This document shows positions 34,601-41,299 of a stretch of 64,000 bases of DNA, piece by piece. The notes under the pieces were generated by a model. That model searched no databases, had not been told where the DNA came from, and was given only the letters and a program-made list of their open reading frames with translations. A program made the translations under genes and the position numbers. Within the stretch, counting starts at the first letter, position 1; each line of letters starts with the position of its first letter. Source of the DNA: Forficula auricularia (Eukaryota; Arthropoda; Insecta; Dermaptera; Forficulidae); assembly GCA_024734495.1 (NCBI GenBank), contig JALMQS010000225.1, forward strand, positions 17,057,397 to 17,121,396, read 5' to 3'.

Positions 34601-37599
34601 TGGATACAGTCGGCATCAGAAGATTACCATGATCAGCGCACAGTCCACACCTCAACCCTAACCAACATATATGGGACAACTTAAAAAGACGTATTCAGGG
34701 TCGAACATCCCCACCAACTACTATCCCTGGACTGAAAGATGCGATTATGGAGTGGAATAACATACCGCAAGCTATATCACATCCATTATCGATAGTTACC
34801 ATAAATTAAATTAGAGAACGAAGAAAAGATTTTGTTATTATAGACAAAAGGATCAGCCGGAATTCGAACCCGGGATCTTCGCATGTGGGCTGCGATGCCT
34901 TCATAAGAGCCTTAGTTCTTATCCTCTTGGCCACTGATCCCCGAACCCAAACTAATACCTAATGTCTATATGAATTTGGAATTTCACTTTTATTTTAATC
35001 AAGTTTTGGGCACTTAGATGTCGATCATCTTGCTAATATGCCAGTGTGTCCAGAAATTTATACTTTAATGATGGAATTTTTTTGAGGTCTTTTGGACATG
35101 GTTGTTTACCTGGTGGATGGTAATATAGGATTTTAGTATGAAAAAAATTTTCATTTTTTAATCTTTAATCTCTTCCTCGTTCATTTTCGCAGCTCTGTAG
35201 TGATTGATTGGGAGGCATTTGAATATAATTATCGATAGTATTCCCAATCGCTTACAGAAGGTCATTAAAGCCAGAGGAGGATACACATGTTATTAAAATG
35301 TTAATTAATTATAATATCTTATGAGCCTAATTTTGCCGAAACTAGTCATTTAACCTTTTTAAACTTGAATAAAAATTAGTAATGAAGGTGTTGAAGATTT
35401 TTTTTTGTGATTAATTTGATTAAAATTTGAATTTTTATTTAAATCACACATGATTAATTGTAATTATTTATTCAAACAAATAAATACAATATAAATACAA
35501 CGTTTCGATCGACTTATTCTGCGATCTCAAGTATGAGTTCTCAAGTATGAGCACCCATTCCGATTATAGGTTAACTGAGCCAATCACGTGTAATTCATGT
35601 TTATCTCAACTCAAAACACAAATATACCGATGGCCTCAGCGCCCCCTGTCGGACTGAGCATTACATGTTTTTAAAGATTATAAAGTAAAAAAATATTGTC
35701 AAATCAAATGATAATAATAACACTAATAATACATAACAATTAATTCATTTATCAAGAATATTATAGTTTTCATAGTTGGATTTTATAATATAAGGTACAT
35801 TTTGTATATTATTTACATGAAGTTAGCAACTCTGATATCTGTAAGTTGGAAAGGTATTCAAAAATCTTTTTGATAATTAAAAAAAAGTCTTTTTTTTAAA
35901 TTTTTTTAGAAATTCTCTAAAACATCACTTCAAACTTATTTTTAAAAATATTTTGATAACTTAAGTTACATTATCTGGAAAATTATACTGAATTATTCGA
36001 TTATATTTACAAGATCAGGTTCCATATCTCATTTAGATTGTAACCATCGTCCCTGTTTAAATTATTAGGATGTTTTTTGATTTCTATTTTTTCTTTTATT
36101 TTTATTTTCCAGTAATTATCTTCAGTATGCAACATTTGGGCTTCATCCATGTCAATCTTGTGTCCTGTTTTCAGGATGTGCTCAGCGACCGCTGATTGAT
36201 TTGGATGTTTTAATCTGGTCGCTCTTTCATGTTCACTCATTCTTATCTTTACGCTTCTAGCTGTTTCTCCAATGTATACCTTATTGCATTCACATGTTAA
36301 TTTATATACACCACAAGCTTCGTTTTTAATTTTGTCTTTAATGTTTAATGTTAAGAATTTTATTTGATGGTGGGGTTTGTATGTCACCCTCAAGTTGTTG
36401 TTTCTTAACATATAACCTGTCAGTTGAGCCTTTGACGTAAGGTAAAATTATATGTCCTTTTGTAATTTCGTCATCTTTTTTATTTTGTTTTTTGGTTTTT
36501 AGCACTTTCCTAATTTGATTTTTTGAAAACCCATTAGCTTTAAAGGCTGTATTTAGTCTTTGTTTTTCTTTTGCTATATTTTCTTTTGGACATATATCCT
36601 TGGCACGATGATGCAGGGACTTTATGATTCCGAATAATTGGCTGGGGTGATGGTGGGAGTCGGCGTGTAGATATCTGTTGGTGTGTGTTGATTTTTTTTA
36701 AACATCAAATTTTAATTTGTTGCTTACTTTTTCAATTAACACATCTAGAAAGGGTAATTTATTCCCACTTTCTAGTTCTATTGATACTTTAATTTTGGGG
36801 TGAATGTTATTTGTGAATTGGACGAAACTGAGCAATAAAAATGTTTTAAATATTAATTAATTTTACTTATGGAAAGTGGTGTAGGTTTTAGGTGAAACAT
36901 GATGTTAGTTAATAGAGTAAAGGGTGTGTAGTTTCACAGTGAATGAAATAAAACTCAAAGAGGTTTATACGAACTCAATATATTTCGGATTATTAGTCCA
37001 TCATCAGGAGTTTACAAGTTAATTAGTTAATAGAGTAAAGGGTGTGTAGTTTCACAGTGAATGAAATAAAACTCAAAGAGGTTTATACAAACTCAATATA
37101 TTTCGGATTATTAGTCCATCATCAGGAGTTTACAAATTACAAGTATTAACTTGTAAACTCCTCGATGATGGACTAATAATCCGAAATATATTGAGTTTGT
37201 ACAAACCTCTTTGAGTTTTATTTCATTCACTGTGAGCTCCACCCTTACTCTATTAATTAATTAATTTGTTTTATCATTTGTATACGAAGGAGTTTACCCG
37301 AAAAATCACATAAAAATAATGATTTCTCACTCCTAAAAATGTAATTGTTTTATATTTATTTACTAATTATTAATATTAATAATTTTTTTTTTTACCATTG
37401 CGTTGATATATTTTCAAATCAAGTGGTTGCCATCTGGGTCGACATCTGACCTTATCGCCATAGTAGGCCATACCATCGGGGCAACATCGACGATAACAAA
37501 TTCGCCCTGAAGAACATGCGAACGATTTAGGCTTGCAAACACGAACCACAAGAGATTGGTCGTCATCCGAGATAGCTAGACAATTATCGCCAGTCAATT
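19415..37599 (-). CDS. Methuselah-like class B GPCR, seven exons assembled
   Basis: Exons in transcript order: 37599-37396, 32561-32349, 30113-29871, 26198-26120, 26050-25857, 23673-23490, 19688-19415. Every junction has GT..AG and a compatible phase (1,1,1,2,1,2). The pieces total 1391 bases, which with one base from the missing 5' exon give 463 residues and a TAA. The product is a plasma-membrane receptor. The ectodomain has ten cysteines, the number that forms five disulfides in Drosophila Methuselah, followed by seven helices and a cytoplasmic tail. Diagnostic stretches are NVRCFDIWWT (TM3) and LFVVMGVVWMFEVLS (TM6). The signal-peptide exon, ending in phase 1, must lie above 37.6 kb and was not found. 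Introns of 69 bp to 4.8 kb hold many transposons. The ligand is unknown; Methuselah relatives act in stress response and lifespan in flies. Paralogue identity (mthl number) cannot be given. Confidence 0.93.
19847..19991. mobile_element. MITE family M1, copy 2
   Basis: 145 bp with CGAGGGGTGAACCGCGA termini. Flanking 8-mers TAAAAGGC and TAAAAGGT are a near-perfect target duplication. Confidence 0.85.
20000..21165. other. Intronic DNA with LTR-like fragment
   Basis: 20560-20830 ends in AACATAACAATTCTGGTGACGAGGAT-type sequence (split here as AACATAACA and TTCTGGTGACGAGGAT), which resembles the LTR end and primer-binding region of insect Ty3/gypsy elements. Part of it (ACTATAGCCCATTTTGG) recurs at 38680. 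No coding part found nearby. Confidence 0.4.
21170..22025 (+). pseudogene. LINE 3' end: reverse transcriptase C-terminus and tail
   Basis: Coding for the post-catalytic part of a jockey-like reverse transcriptase: NAGKTQYY, ISMLGVTLGSDLSWNDHI, LYKAQIRPCLEYCSHLW, LDAIQRRAIRLI, DSLAHRRSV. After a break it continues NAFANSFIPMASRDWNSFP and SYKTRIHRYL. A stop falls near 21307 and a frame break near 21666. It ends with a 3' UTR and poly-A run (22016-22028). A 5'-truncated, inactive insertion within the last receptor intron. Second copy at 45400-46040, inverted. Confidence 0.85.
22161..22225 (-). mobile_element. tRNA-derived SINE head (family S2)
   Basis: On the minus strand GGGGGTCAGGTGGTTATAG (A-box-like) and GGCGGGTTCAAGCCCGAC (B-box). 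The body continues to about 22080 (TAGCCGGTAAAATATTT, also found at 38750). Not a functional tRNA: no clear cloverleaf anticodon arm. Confidence 0.6.
22230..23470. other. Intronic AT-rich DNA
   Basis: 22440-22760 has two G-rich GGGGG runs in direct-repeat-like context (TGTGACAGGGGG). No gene or classified element. Confidence 0.35.
23490..23673 (-). CDS. Methuselah-like receptor exon (TM5, third inner loop)
   Basis: Acceptor TTTGTTTTTCAG, donor AA|GTATGT. It encodes DKGHGKLIYYVVPLAILLSA...FFTLTVRNFLKI and then a charged loop (RNEIEKMKDAPTTKEGKKQK). The Y-x-x-P-x-x-x-L-L-x-x-N pattern of TM5 is typical of the family. Starts in phase 1, ends in phase 2. Confidence 0.92.
23950..24039. repeat. 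Fragment of the 39.8-40.2 kb inverted-repeat family
   Basis: GCGGCCTCGTTGTGATTGCG and CCCCGGGGTAAAGA match 40090-40140. Confidence 0.6.
24040..24195. mobile_element. MITE family M1, copy 3
   Basis: 156 bp, same termini. Flanks GGTCATTC and GGTCAATC (7 of 8 match) are the target duplication. Confidence 0.85.
24458..24890. repeat. Poly-C repeat family P1, copy 1
   Basis: Shares CTGATGTGGCCATCCACTTG, TATTTATAATCATGTAGG, CTGATTATGTATACAAAATT, GATATTCACACTAGTTTTTG and a run of ACAGACTAAC-type repeats with 52186, 57790 and 63003. Non-coding. Confidence 0.75.
24891..25850. other. Intronic AT-rich DNA
   Basis: 25475-25510 carries a G9 run and a CCCC-rich patch. 25545-25800 contains an inverted pair (CATTTTGAAAAGGGTCATCT and its complement), a small foldback repeat. 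No gene. Confidence 0.4.
25857..26050 (-). CDS. Methuselah-like receptor exon (TM4 and second outer loop)
   Basis: Acceptor TTAATATTTCAG, donor CAG|GTAAAAG. It encodes RSHSGHTSKNSKRQMERQRF, then TM4 (LMYFLYATGLPIIFTSVCVL) and the loop IQNSPNIPEDYRPNIAEHGK followed by CYFS. The loop cysteine (KCYF) is the one conserved in class B receptors for the TM3-loop disulfide. Only 69 bp of intron separate it from the next upstream exon. Confidence 0.93.
26120..26198 (-). CDS. Methuselah-like receptor exon (TM3)
   Basis: A 79-bp exon, acceptor TTTATTTTTCAG, donor GG|GTAAGAAT. It encodes HGIYFSFLSAIGWM followed by NVRCFDIWWTL, the most recognisable motif of the Methuselah family. Enters in phase 1, leaves in phase 2. 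Confidence 0.94.
26199..26865. other. Intronic DNA with hAT-transposase-like debris
   Basis: 26520-26850 on the minus strand shows short weak similarity to the C-terminal part of hAT transposases, but the frame is repeatedly broken and I do not annotate it as a gene. 26325-26370 is a MITE-like terminus (CAGTGACGTAACTATACC). Confidence 0.35.
26869..27190. repeat. Foldback element F1, copy 1, with paired hammerhead-like modules
   Basis: Arms 26911-27035 and 27075-27185 are inverted copies containing AAACTCAA(A)GAGGTTTATAC. Each arm holds the module at 26977-27019 (-) or 27087-27129 (+): AAACTC, CTGATGATGGA, TCCGAAATATATT, GAGTTT. A second copy is at 36864-37250. Confidence 0.8.
27191..28570. 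other. Intronic DNA with hAT-like remnants
   Basis: 27630-27710 has GTGCCGCGG repeats and 27965-28540 starts GGGGTATCCAAGCTTTTAGC and ends GGGCCGCGGTTTGGACAAGC, an inverted-terminus pattern like the hAT MITE at 33222. The minus strand at 27104-27615 has hAT-like fragments (LSNSSTRLQVCLEDLEKYRN). No intact gene. Confidence 0.45.
28571..29450. other. Intronic AT-rich DNA
   Basis: No gene. 29220-29260 is an ATTT microsatellite. Confidence 0.35.
29452..29820. mobile_element. pogo/Tigger-type MITE
   Basis: Ends CAGTGAAACCCATCAAATC and complement (GGATTTGAGGGGTTTCACTG), TA on both sides (29450-29451, 29821-29822). 369 bp, non-coding. Confidence 0.85.
29871..30113 (-). CDS. Methuselah-like receptor exon (TM1, TM2)
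   Basis: Acceptor TGTATTTTTTAG, donor AG|GTAAGTA. It encodes GLTVLMCGKDNVEPIGYVKV, TM1 (IGFIFSCLFLVLTIIVYLIV), PRLFNLHGK and TM2 (TLICYAFWLFILYLSIGSMH), ending YYCYFVG. The R-N-L-H-G-K inner loop between TM1 and TM2 is typical of the family. The tenth ectodomain cysteine (MCGK) is here. 243 bp, phase 1 to phase 1. Confidence 0.93.
30114..30797. other. Intronic AT-rich DNA
   Basis: No gene or classified element. Confidence 0.3.
30798..32175. mobile_element. TIR element with nested foldback and retroposon
   Basis: Outer ends CCAGGTTTACACATTC and complement of CCAGGTTTACAAATTC, with CTCGCGAGTC repeats inside both ends. It contains an inverted repeat (31014-31075 against 31255-31325, TTGACCGCGCTTTTTTGA type) and the tRNA-headed retroposon at 31333-31875. 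Confidence 0.6.
31333..31875 (+). mobile_element. tRNA-headed retroposon with LINE 5' reading frame, copy 1
   Basis: Starts with a tRNA-like part (A-box GTAGTGCAATCGGTTA, B-box-like GTTTGATCCC at 31410-31419). The body can be read RGKNKISPGGNQSTHPRVAT then PSRSQGRNNGTITPKIHTYL and TFNINTLIRPGKIT, which resembles the start of a LINE endonuclease domain. A further segment ends GTGATCCCAAGGGTCCAAAC and (AAT)n. The copy at 43683-44198 has the same layout. Confidence 0.75.
32349..32561 (-). CDS. Methuselah-like receptor exon (ectodomain, C-terminal half)
   Basis: Acceptor TTATTATTTTCAG, donor CATG|GTAAGTT. The split codon with the upstream exon gives Asp (G+AT). It reads SGGNLTQVETPGSYSLLHKV, NCKVYRLDPNETSHKWHLLN and DGRLLQGEDNVIIENDRFCI then DNFQVDFYPHG. 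The C-x(n)-L-x-P..G-L..Y/F-C-I-D pattern is the ectodomain stalk of the family. Two N-glycosylation sequons (NLT, NET). Confidence 0.92.
32562..33150. other. Intronic DNA
   Basis: 32625-32850 holds a G6/C8-flanked patch (CAGGGGGGTGCATCTGC to GCACCCCCCCTCCCGGCGCC), an inverted-terminus repeat. 32980-33012 is the inverted counterpart of 33576-33608, so a Penelope-type terminal repeat may span both. Confidence 0.4.
33156..33197 (+). ncRNA. Hammerhead-like RNA module (best-paired copy)
   Basis: Order: AGACC (33156-33160), CTGAAGA, one extra A, stem GGAG/CTCC with loop TGAAAAGC, GAAACGTC (33185-33192), GGTTT. AGACC pairs with GGTTT (one G-U). This matches hammerhead core C-U-G-A-N-G-A ... G-A-A-A and UH cleavage site (GUC), except for the extra base after the core. 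The bases ACGT between GAAA and the cleavage site are self-complementary with no loop, so a cis stem III is impossible and only a dimer could complete it. Activity unproven. Confidence 0.5.
33222..33562. mobile_element. hAT MITE with perfect 8-bp target duplication
   Basis: Ends CAGTGGTGCCCAACC and GGTTGGGCACCGCTG, flanked on both sides by GTTTAAAT (33214-33221, 33563-33570). Rich in CGGGCCGGAT repeats. It interrupts the Penelope-like terminal repeat carrying the module at 33156. Confidence 0.92.
34080..35300 (+). pseudogene. Tc1-like transposase, interrupted by a 431-bp insertion
   Basis: Readable pieces: HTH (ASEIRSQLKEVRNLTVSLRT), first aspartate (NVLFSDETKISLIGPD), GGSIMLWGGISY, second aspartate (LLMQDNPRPHFARIVTEYL), HSPHLNPNQHIWDNLKRRI, LKDAIMEWNNIPQ. 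After the insertion the C-terminus continues IDSIPNRLQKVIKARGGYTC. The third catalytic acid (DLNPIE in relatives) is changed to HLNPNQ, and stops and shifts occur near 34340 and 34630. Inactive. Confidence 0.88.
34797..35227 (-). mobile_element. 431-bp retroposon with internal tRNA-like sequence
   Basis: Flanked by a perfect 12-bp target duplication ATTATCGATAGT (34785-34796, 35228-35239). On the minus strand 34940-34851 is tRNA-like: GGATCAGTGGCCAAGAGG (A-box), CCGGGTTCGAATTCCGG (B-box), acceptor ends GGATCAG/CTGATCC. Its length of about 90 nt resembles a Ser/Leu type. It sits inside the element, not at the end. The tail (TTTTGTCTATAAT, TCTTTTCTTCGTTC) recurs at 40302-40340. Confidence 0.65.
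35455..36838 (-). mobile_element. Penelope-like retroelement, 5'-truncated
   Basis: Minus strand: end of the reverse transcriptase (SIELESGNKLPFLDVLIEKV, THTNRYLHADSHHHPSQLFG) from about 36820 to 36600, linker, GIY-YIG endonuclease (36411-36007), then a 3' region to about 35455. A decayed hammerhead-like stem with GATCGAAACG is at 35535-35500 on the same strand. A frame break near 36690 (stop after KLKFDV) and one near 36415 make it non-functional. Confidence 0.85.
36007..36411 (-). pseudogene. GIY-YIG endonuclease domain of the Penelope-like element
   Basis: 134 codons. GVYKLTCECNKVYIGETARS is the GIY..YIG core (here GVY and YIG, with the catalytic-type Arg in SVKIRMSEHERA). NQSAVAEHILKTGHKIDMDE and the terminal Glu/Asn region (NLNRDDGYNLNEIW) follow, as in Penelope-like enzymes. 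This domain nicks the target for insertion of the element. The first Met is not the true start, since the frame should fuse to reverse transcriptase upstream. Confidence 0.88.
36864..37250. repeat. Foldback element F1, copy 2, with three modules
   Basis: Left side as at 26869 (ACTTATGGAAAGTGGTGTAG). A direct duplication of about 118 bp (AGTTAATAGAGTAAAGGGTG at 36907 and 37023) gives two minus-strand modules (36971-37013, 37089-37131), and the opposite arm has one plus-strand module (37155-37198, with one inserted C in CTCGATGA). Confidence 0.8.
37396..37599 (-). CDS. Methuselah-like receptor exon (ectodomain, N-terminal half)
   Basis: Acceptor TTTTTTGTTCTTTTAG, donor AATG|GTAAAA. It begins with AA completing a split codon, so an upstream exon ending in phase 1 exists. 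It reads LTGDNCLAISDDDQSLVVRV, CKPKSFACSSGRICYRRCCP and DGMAYYGDKVRCRPRWQPLD. Seven cysteines; RRCCPDGMAYYG is the CCP.G motif of the family. The mature protein probably begins within this exon. Confidence 0.9.
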
Positions 37600-38182
37600 C
37601 TAAAAGAACAAAAAAAAAACAATTTTTTTTATTAGCATAAAAAAATACTAAGCAAAATAAATTATTTTATTAATTATTATTTATGATTATATTCCCCGAT
37701 TAGACAAACATTTTGGCCTATTCTCAATCTTGACAATACCAGTGGCGTACCGGGGAGGGGGGATAGCCCCCTGTCCAGCAAGATGCCCCCCGAAGGCGGA
37801 TTTGGAACTGATATCTACTATATTCCTATAAATATAAATCTATAATTATCAGTCCCACCATCGTTGTTTTCCCGGTCCAGAGCTGAAGGTCAAGGCTTCA
37901 TTTATACGCGACAGCTTCCATGCCATGTTACCTTGGAGTAGGAACAATAAAGACGAGAACATTATTCAATCTTTCCGATTCCAAATTAAATCTTACAATC
38001 ATATTGGCATAATGTAAAATATTTAAATGAAATACAATTATATAAGTGAATTAAAAAAAAATAATATTAATAATAATCTTTACAATCGGAGTAAAATTCT
38101 ACCCAAAAACAAACATGCAACAAATTAATTGAATAATAGACAAAGTGAAATCAATAGGCAGGTATCAACTACGTCGTTTTTC
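37600..38182. other. Intron or upstream DNA of the receptor gene
   Basis: 37740-37990 starts CAGTGGCGTACCGGGGAGGG, a MITE-like terminus. No exon encoding a signal peptide could be identified. Confidence 0.4.
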
Positions 38183-38190
38183 CTCATGAC

Positions 38191-39257
38191 TAGAGACCGG
38201 ATTCCTATACAATTGCATATTTTGTTTGCAGCCACATACGACCCAGGAGTTCAATTATCTATCCGAATCATGCATCTAGGTCACTGTGGGCTAAATTTTA
38301 TACTACACATTTTTGCATATTTGAAGAATATTGCATAAAATTGCATATTTGGAGGATTTTTTATCAAATATTACCTATTTCGCGCCAAATACAGATTTTA
38401 TAAAAGTAAATTTTCGGAGAAAGAATGAAAAAAATGAAGAAATATATATATAAAGTTCCTTTAAATTTGCCCCCATTACATCTGAGGATGTGGAGCGCTC
38501 CTTTTCATCGTATAAATCAATTTTAAGTGACCGTAGACATAATAACCTGAAGATAATTTAGAAAATACTTGTAAACATAAATTATTCACAATTAAAATCA
38601 AATTTTAATTATTTTTGAGATTCTTTGTTAATTATTTCTTTATTATTATTATTATTATTATTATTTTAATGTCCTTCGGTAACTATAGCCCATTTTGGCC
38701 ATTTAGTGTTCGTGTGTGTAAATTAGTGTAGTGATCAGATTATAACCGGACAAATATTTGCATTATTTTATTAGTTTATTATTTGTACGTCAATAAGAAA
38801 AGCTTGTTAATATAAAAAAATAAAAGCAATACAATACAATCGTGTCTGTTAAATAAAACTATCCCCCCGTAAAAGAAGAAAAATATTTCTGATCACATTT
38901 TTTGAAACATTATTATATTTATTTATTATGATGATTTTATTCAAGAGCACCTAATATTTCTTTGAGTTTAAAAATGTATATATAAATGAAATTTTGTGAA
39001 ATTTTTTACTCAATAAAAGTACATATTTAACACTTGCTGTCAATAGCTTACTTTATCATTTTATTCCTTTCATAGCATTCTTTCAAATATATAGTCTTTT
39101 TGTCTTCAATTTTAATTTTTTAGCGCATAAATTTTTTTTTGCCAATTTTTACTGCATATATTTGCATATTTCAACGTATTCTACATATTACTTGCATATT
39201 TCAGCCTTTTTAACTGCATATTTTGACAGTTTTTACTGCAAAAAAATCCTGTTTCTA
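38191..39257 (+). mobile_element. hAT transposon remnant
   Basis: Ends TAGAGACCGGATT and AATCCTGTTTCTA. Flanking 8-mers CTCATGAC/CTCATGTT match at 6 of 8. Subterminal repeats TTGCATATTT occur near both ends. About 38468-38562 (+) reads KFAPITSEDVERSFSSYKSI then LSDRRHNNLK, the C-terminal dimerisation motif of hAT transposases; the rest is lost. 38640-38660 is an ATT microsatellite. Confidence 0.8.
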
Positions 39258-39820
39258 CTCATGTTCTACGCAATAGACACGAAAGCCGCCTCTATATCCA
39301 GTGATGGCTTTCATTAAAATATTAAAAATTGAAGCTAGTGAGGGTGCAAATATGCCCTTAGCTACTTCCTCGAAATAAAGCCTTGTGCGCCTGACTTGGC
39401 TTGGCGCACTGCCCTACTCCAAGATAAATTTTCACAGGGGTGTGGATAAAAGTAAAATTAAATAATTAAACAATCACTTGTATTGGGATATTGCGTTAAT
39501 TTTCTTTTAACTTCTTCAACAACTAAAATATAAATTATATCTTTAATAAACACGAGCTAAGTGGTATTTTAAAGACCAATGGGAAGATATGTTTAAGCAC
39601 GATTAAATAAAAATAAAATTTTATGTAGATGCACACAGATGGCTATATTATGTAGAAATTTCCCTTTTTGGGGAATTCGTGGGGTTTATTTAGCCCCAGA
39701 GTTGGTTTTCGTTATATACTTTCATGTCTTCCAGACTGATGATGTGCAGGTTGAACCGGCCGAAATTGTTTCGATTTATAAATTTGACTAAAATAAAGAT
39801 AGAACATTAGTATATATATC
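39258..39820. other. Intergenic DNA with a Penelope-like end
   Basis: 39731-39775 carries CTGATGATGTGCAGGT, ACCGGCCGAAATT, a further decayed hammerhead-like module. No gene. Confidence 0.4.
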
Positions 39821-39822
39821 CC

Positions 39823-40190
39823 AGCGCCTCCCAATGGATCGCAGACCCCAAAGATCGAAAATAATTATCTCTTTACCCGGGCCGCGACCACAACGAAGGC
39901 CGTGTAAATATAATTATCTACAAAGTTAAATTTAGGAAACGAAAAAATAATATTTTTATTCTCTAACCAAAACTAATACCTAATGTCTATATGAATTATT
40001 GAATTTCTTTAATCCTTTCCTCGTTCATTTATCTATAATAAAAATAATATTTTCTTCGTTCTTTAAATTTAACTTTGTATATAATTCTATTTACACGGCC
40101 TCGTCGTGGTCGCGCCCCGGGTGAAGAGAAAATTATTTTTGACCTTTGGGTCTGCGATCGATTGGGAGGCGCTGGGATATTTAATTGTTT
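39823..40190. repeat. Inverted repeat, tRNA-SINE-related
   Basis: 39825-39945 is the inverted counterpart of 40050-40185 (ATCCCAGCGCCTCCCAAT, CCCGGGCCGCGACCAC). Between them is the CCTAATGTCTATATGAAT segment shared with 34950. A 3' tRNA-like half (CCGGGTTCGAGCCCCGG) follows at 40270-40302. Confidence 0.7.
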
Positions 40191-40379
40191 AATTAATGAA
40201 TCAAGGCCAACGCTGCAAAAAATGAACGAGGAGAGGATTAAAGAAATTCCATAATTCATATAGACACATGCGAATATCCCGGGTTCGAGCCCCGGCTGAT
40301 CCTTTTGTCTATAATCAAATAATCTTTTCTTCGTTCCCTAAATTTAAATTAGTATATAGTATATATTTTTTCTTTCAAA

Positions 40380-40969
40380 TTTTTTGAGCACCTCTAACAA
40401 TCTCTGTGGCTAAATAAACCTCACAAATTCCCAAAAAAGGGAAATTTCTACAAAAATAAAATGAAATTTTACTAGAGTATTAAATACCCTCGAGATTAGA
40501 TTTAGAAAAATAAATGTTTGTTGTTACTTATATTTTCAAGACAAGGAAAGTCGTATTTGTTTATTTAACGCTCGGATTACATTGAAAATAAGCGTCATTT
40601 GATGACTATTTCTGAAGTTAATTTAGCTAAGAGTTAATTTTTTTACTCCCTGCTGGTTTTATATTGTCATCAATTTTGACTTGATTAAAGTGTCGAGTTC
40701 CCTGGGGAGCTTTAGGACAAAGTGAAACGGCTATTCGCTCAAAGATTCTCCAAACCATTCAACACAAATATAAGCAGTTCTTATATAAATTGATTAAAGC
40801 TTTTATTGGTGGTTTACTAATTAATTACTCTCGGAAGGCAGTCGGGCCTAATATTTAATTCTCTCAATTTGTGTATTAAAATGTCTGAAACATTGAAAAA
40901 ATGAGATTTTTTTATTTTTACTTTATCCAATGCGAAGCATGGGTAAAGTATTGTTATTTTCTATAGGGA
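40380..40969. other. Intergenic DNA
   Basis: A solo hairpin end (TACTTTATCCAATGC, GCATGGGTAAAGTA) of the 41300 element is at 40919-40951. Otherwise nothing recognised. Confidence 0.35.
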
Positions 40970-41299
40970 TGTAGTGGTTTTCAACCTGGGTTCCACGGAA
41001 CCCCGAGGTTCCGCTACATCTCTGGGGTTCCGCGAGTCAAAATAAAAATTGAAAAAAAGTGTGTTTTAAATAAAAAAAAAAAAAAAATAAGTTTAGTTAT
41101 ATTTGAAAATAAATCAGAATCTTCCAATGTGGGCTGCCGATTCGTTCGAAGCGGCGCAATCTTTAATGCTATTAATGAATAAATTACATTGATTTTATGT
41201 TAACATTTTTTAATAAAAAATACAATAATTTTCTTTACATAAAGCACTTATAACATATCGATTTACATTTAAATATTATTTTAAGCTATAACTATTTTT

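Noticed and set aside
40029..40259. Minus-strand frame starting MNYGISLILSSFIFCSVG, which resembles a signal peptide and could be the missing first exon of the receptor
   Set aside because: It lies entirely in the 39823-40190 inverted repeat and SINE-related DNA that recurs at 34950 and 23950, and no suitable phase-1 donor follows.
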